The translations under genes and the position numbers were made by a program. A DNA stretch of 44,144 nucleotides from positions 1-44,144 of the forward strand of contig CANPZB010000011.1 in the NCBI GenBank assembly GCA_947588755.1. Direction: 5' to 3'. This DNA comes from Candidatus Gastranaerophilales bacterium. Its GTDB lineage: Bacteria > Cyanobacteriota > Vampirovibrionia > Gastranaerophilales > Gastranaerophilaceae. The notes under the pieces are model-generated. The model made no database searches, had not been told where the DNA came from, and saw only the letters and a list, made by a program, of their open reading frames with translations. Shown here piece after piece: positions 42,880 to 44,144 of this stretch; positions within the stretch are counted from its first letter, which is position 1; every line of letters begins with the position of its first letter.

Positions 42880-43623
42880 ATGAAAACTATACAATTAAAA
42901 ACTACAAATCGTGTTCTGCATGACAAATTAGGTTTTACATTGGCAGAAGTTTTAATCACCCTCGGAATCATCGGCATTGTTGCGGCAATGACCATGCCGT
43001 CATTAATTCAGAAACATCAGGAAAAAGTTACTGTTGCGAAATTAAAAAAAGTTTATTCGGTGCTTTCACAAGCGTTATTGCAGGCTTGTAACGAATACGG
43101 AACTCCTGATAGTTGGGAATTAGCAAAACTGGGTGAACCTTCCGTTAATGCTGCACCAAAAATAAAACAGTTTCTCAAAGTCGCTGATGACTGCGGAGTA
43201 AATGACTGTGAAAATTACAGTATCAGTGTCGGACATTTTTATACACTAAACGGTAAACTTTATGATTCTGAAAATTACAACAATGCTTATAATTTGAAAC
43301 TTACCGACGGAACGGAATTATCATTCAGAGAAAATATTAAAGACCAAATTATTTGTATATTGACGGACATAAACGGTCAACAAGGTCCTAATACTATTGG
43401 AAAAGATATATTTAACTTCGCTGTCTATAATAATAACAAATTTGAAGCAGATGGCATAGGTGTTGACCCGAGTGATACATCATCATCTTATTCTTATAAA
43501 GCTTGCAATCCTAAACAGGAAGGCTGGAACTGTGCGGCATGGGTAATTTACAATGAAAACATGGACTACCTCAGATGTGCGGATGAACTAAGCTGGAATG
43601 GTAAACACAAATGTTCTGACTAA
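42880..43623 (+). CDS. Type IV pilin-like protein, cassette 4
   Basis: The 247-residue protein has a normal 18-residue leader ending in Gly, then the prepilin helix FTLAEVLITLGIIGIVAAMT with Glu at mature position 5. The head includes DINGQQGPNTIGKDIFNFAV and ends CAAWVIYNENMDYLRC, then LSWNGKHKCSD. This is the most orthodox member of the family here: cleavage by prepilin peptidase after Gly18, N-methylation and assembly are expected. AAGGAG lies about 10 nt before the ATG. No assembly ATPase, prepilin peptidase or secretin gene is in the window, so it must use machinery encoded elsewhere. Confidence 0.92.
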   Translation: MKTIQLKTTNRVLHDKLGFTLAEVLITLGIIGIVAAMTMPSLIQKHQEKVTVAKLKKVYSVLSQALLQACNEYGTPDSWELAKLGEPSVNAAPKIKQFLKVADDCGVNDCENYSISVGHFYTLNGKLYDSENYNNAYNLKLTDGTELSFRENIKDQIICILTDINGQQGPNTIGKDIFNFAVYNNNKFEADGIGVDPSDTSSSYSYKACNPKQEGWNCAAWVIYNENMDYLRCADELSWNGKHKCSD

Positions 43624-43630
43624 GCCTGTC

Positions 43631-43683
43631 CCAGCGGGCTACGTGCGTAGTACTGGAACGGGAAACATAAGTGTTCAGACTAA
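43631..43683 (+). pseudogene. Pilin 3'-end remnant in tandem
   Basis: Thirty bases behind the pilin stop, codons at 43654-43683 read WNGKHKCSD-stop, the same residues that end the intact pilin, with silent differences. It is preceded by a hairpin (CTACG-TG-CGTAG, 43639-43650, with flanking CCAG/CTGG) and followed by the same TAAGCCTGT that follows the real stop. This is a partial tandem copy of a pilin 3' end, parallel to the remnant at 29295-29339. Confidence 0.75.
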
Positions 43684-43730
43684 GCCTGTGTAAAAGCACA
43701 ATGTTGTGAAAAGTGAAAAGTCCGTAGCAC

Positions 43731-43755
43731 GGGTGGAACAATTATCATTCCACCC
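43731..43755. terminator. Hairpin behind cassette 4, possible terminator
   Basis: GGGTGGAA (43731-43738) pairs perfectly with TTCCACCC (43748-43755). No strong T-run follows on the plus strand, so termination is uncertain. The preceding TTGTGAAAAGTGAAAAG (about 43704-43720) is the 3' flank motif seen behind the other pilin genes. From 43756 to 43927 nothing recognisable is present. Confidence 0.5.
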
Positions 43756-43927
43756 ATCAATAATTTATTCAATATTTAATTCATTTATTTTGTTTTTATC
43801 ATCAAAATTATAACGATGTATTTTAAAGTGTGTTTTGAGTCGGAAGTTTTTTGTCGCCATTTTTATTTGCCTTTATGACGCAAAATGACGTAGGTATAGT
43901 GCATAATAAAATTAAAAGGATAAAATC

Positions 43928-44144
43928 ATGCATGATAAAACAAAAAAAGATGTCAAAAGACTTATAAAAACAAAATGGCTTAATTTAAATTACGCAAAAC
44001 CAATACATTCATTAGTTATTCTCATGAAAATGACAAAACATGTCAGTTTAGAAATATTGGTATCGCTTTATTGCCCGTCCTTTTATTACGGCTATTTATC
44101 ATTAGGCTTTGATTTTAACTACAGATTTAAAAATATCGACCACA
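43928..44144 (+). CDS. Unknown protein, N-terminal part (cut by window edge)
   Basis: An open frame begins at ATG 43928 and runs without a stop to the end of the window (72 codons). AAAAGGA lies about 8 nt upstream. The visible part starts MHDKTKKDVKRLIKTKWLNL and continues with a moderately hydrophobic, aromatic segment (EILVSLYCPSFYYGYLSLGF) that does not look like a clear membrane helix. I do not recognise the family. It is separated from the pilin cassette by about 240 bp. Confidence 0.6.
   Translation, partial: MHDKTKKDVKRLIKTKWLNLNYAKPIHSLVILMKMTKHVSLEILVSLYCPSFYYGYLSLGFDFNYRFKNIDH

Noticed and set aside
9972-43683. Diversity-generating retroelement acting on the pilin genes
   Set aside because: No reverse transcriptase gene and no template/variable repeat pair with adenine-specific changes; differences between pilin ends are ordinary.
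29281-43700. Integron-like gene cassettes (hairpins behind pilin genes as attC sites)
   Set aside because: No integron integrase; the only tyrosine recombinase (17999-18865) has the length and motifs of housekeeping XerC/XerD, and the hairpins lack the paired core sites of attC.
1-44144. tRNA, rRNA or tmRNA genes
   Set aside because: No TPsiC-like or anticodon-arm pattern or rRNA core sequence was seen in any intergenic region; a covariance-model search would settle it.

Overview
The window is AT-rich, codes densely on both strands and uses the standard code. It suggests a Gram-negative-type bacterium of the non-photosynthetic cyanobacterial relatives (Gastranaerophilales, Melainabacteria/Vampirovibrionia). 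This is inference from several traits: prepilins with an FTLAEVLITLG helix, an S-layer-homology (SLH) envelope protein beside a TolC-type outer-membrane channel, and a stand-alone dnaN preceded by DnaA-box-like 9-mers close to the cyanobacterial form. No rRNA, tRNA, CRISPR array, insertion sequence or prophage was found.

Layout. 1-752: 3' end of a pilin-like gene, a dispersed-repeat island and a terminator. 753-7497: an EF-hand protein, then a complete efflux module (marR-emrA-emrB-emrB on the minus strand, divergent outer-membrane channel on the plus strand). 7557-14861: prmC, several uncharacterised proteins, a broken regulator/pilin cassette, gloA, a TPR protein and tpiA. 15172-22200: a small LuxR-type DNA-binding protein, lepA, a bioD-like gene, a Xer recombinase, a secreted protein and the shikimate operon aroC-aroK-aroB. 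22224-28027: a membrane glycosyltransferase, metG, a candidate replication origin and dnaN. 28028-33752: two regulator/pilin cassettes flanking a redox-type protein, a TIM-barrel protein and der. 33753-36532: a second repeat island and the SLH protein. 36712-42547: a solute-binding lipoprotein, a soluble hybrid histidine kinase and the dnaG-rpoD pair. 42590-end: a fourth regulator/pilin cassette, pilin 3'-end debris and the start of an unknown gene.

The most striking structure is a recurring two-gene cassette, seen four times, plus one truncated pilin end at the left edge. A 71-74-residue XRE-type helix-turn-helix gene faces a type-IV-pilin-like gene across 71-149 bp. That gap carries a strong promoter firing toward the pilin, in at least two cases overlapped by a long perfect inverted repeat that could be the regulator's operator. 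Pilin leaders and pilin 3' flanks share one family of dispersed, hairpin-rich repeats, so leaders appear to have been rebuilt by repeat insertion. Three pilin fragments lie in or beside the cassettes. Together this looks like a duplicating, recombining family of separately regulated minor pilins.

A second window-wide signal is a TATAAT-like box placed 6-7 nt before the start codon of a dozen genes that lack a clear Shine-Dalgarno sequence, including lepA, der, dnaG and all four XRE regulators. This is the arrangement expected of leaderless mRNAs.
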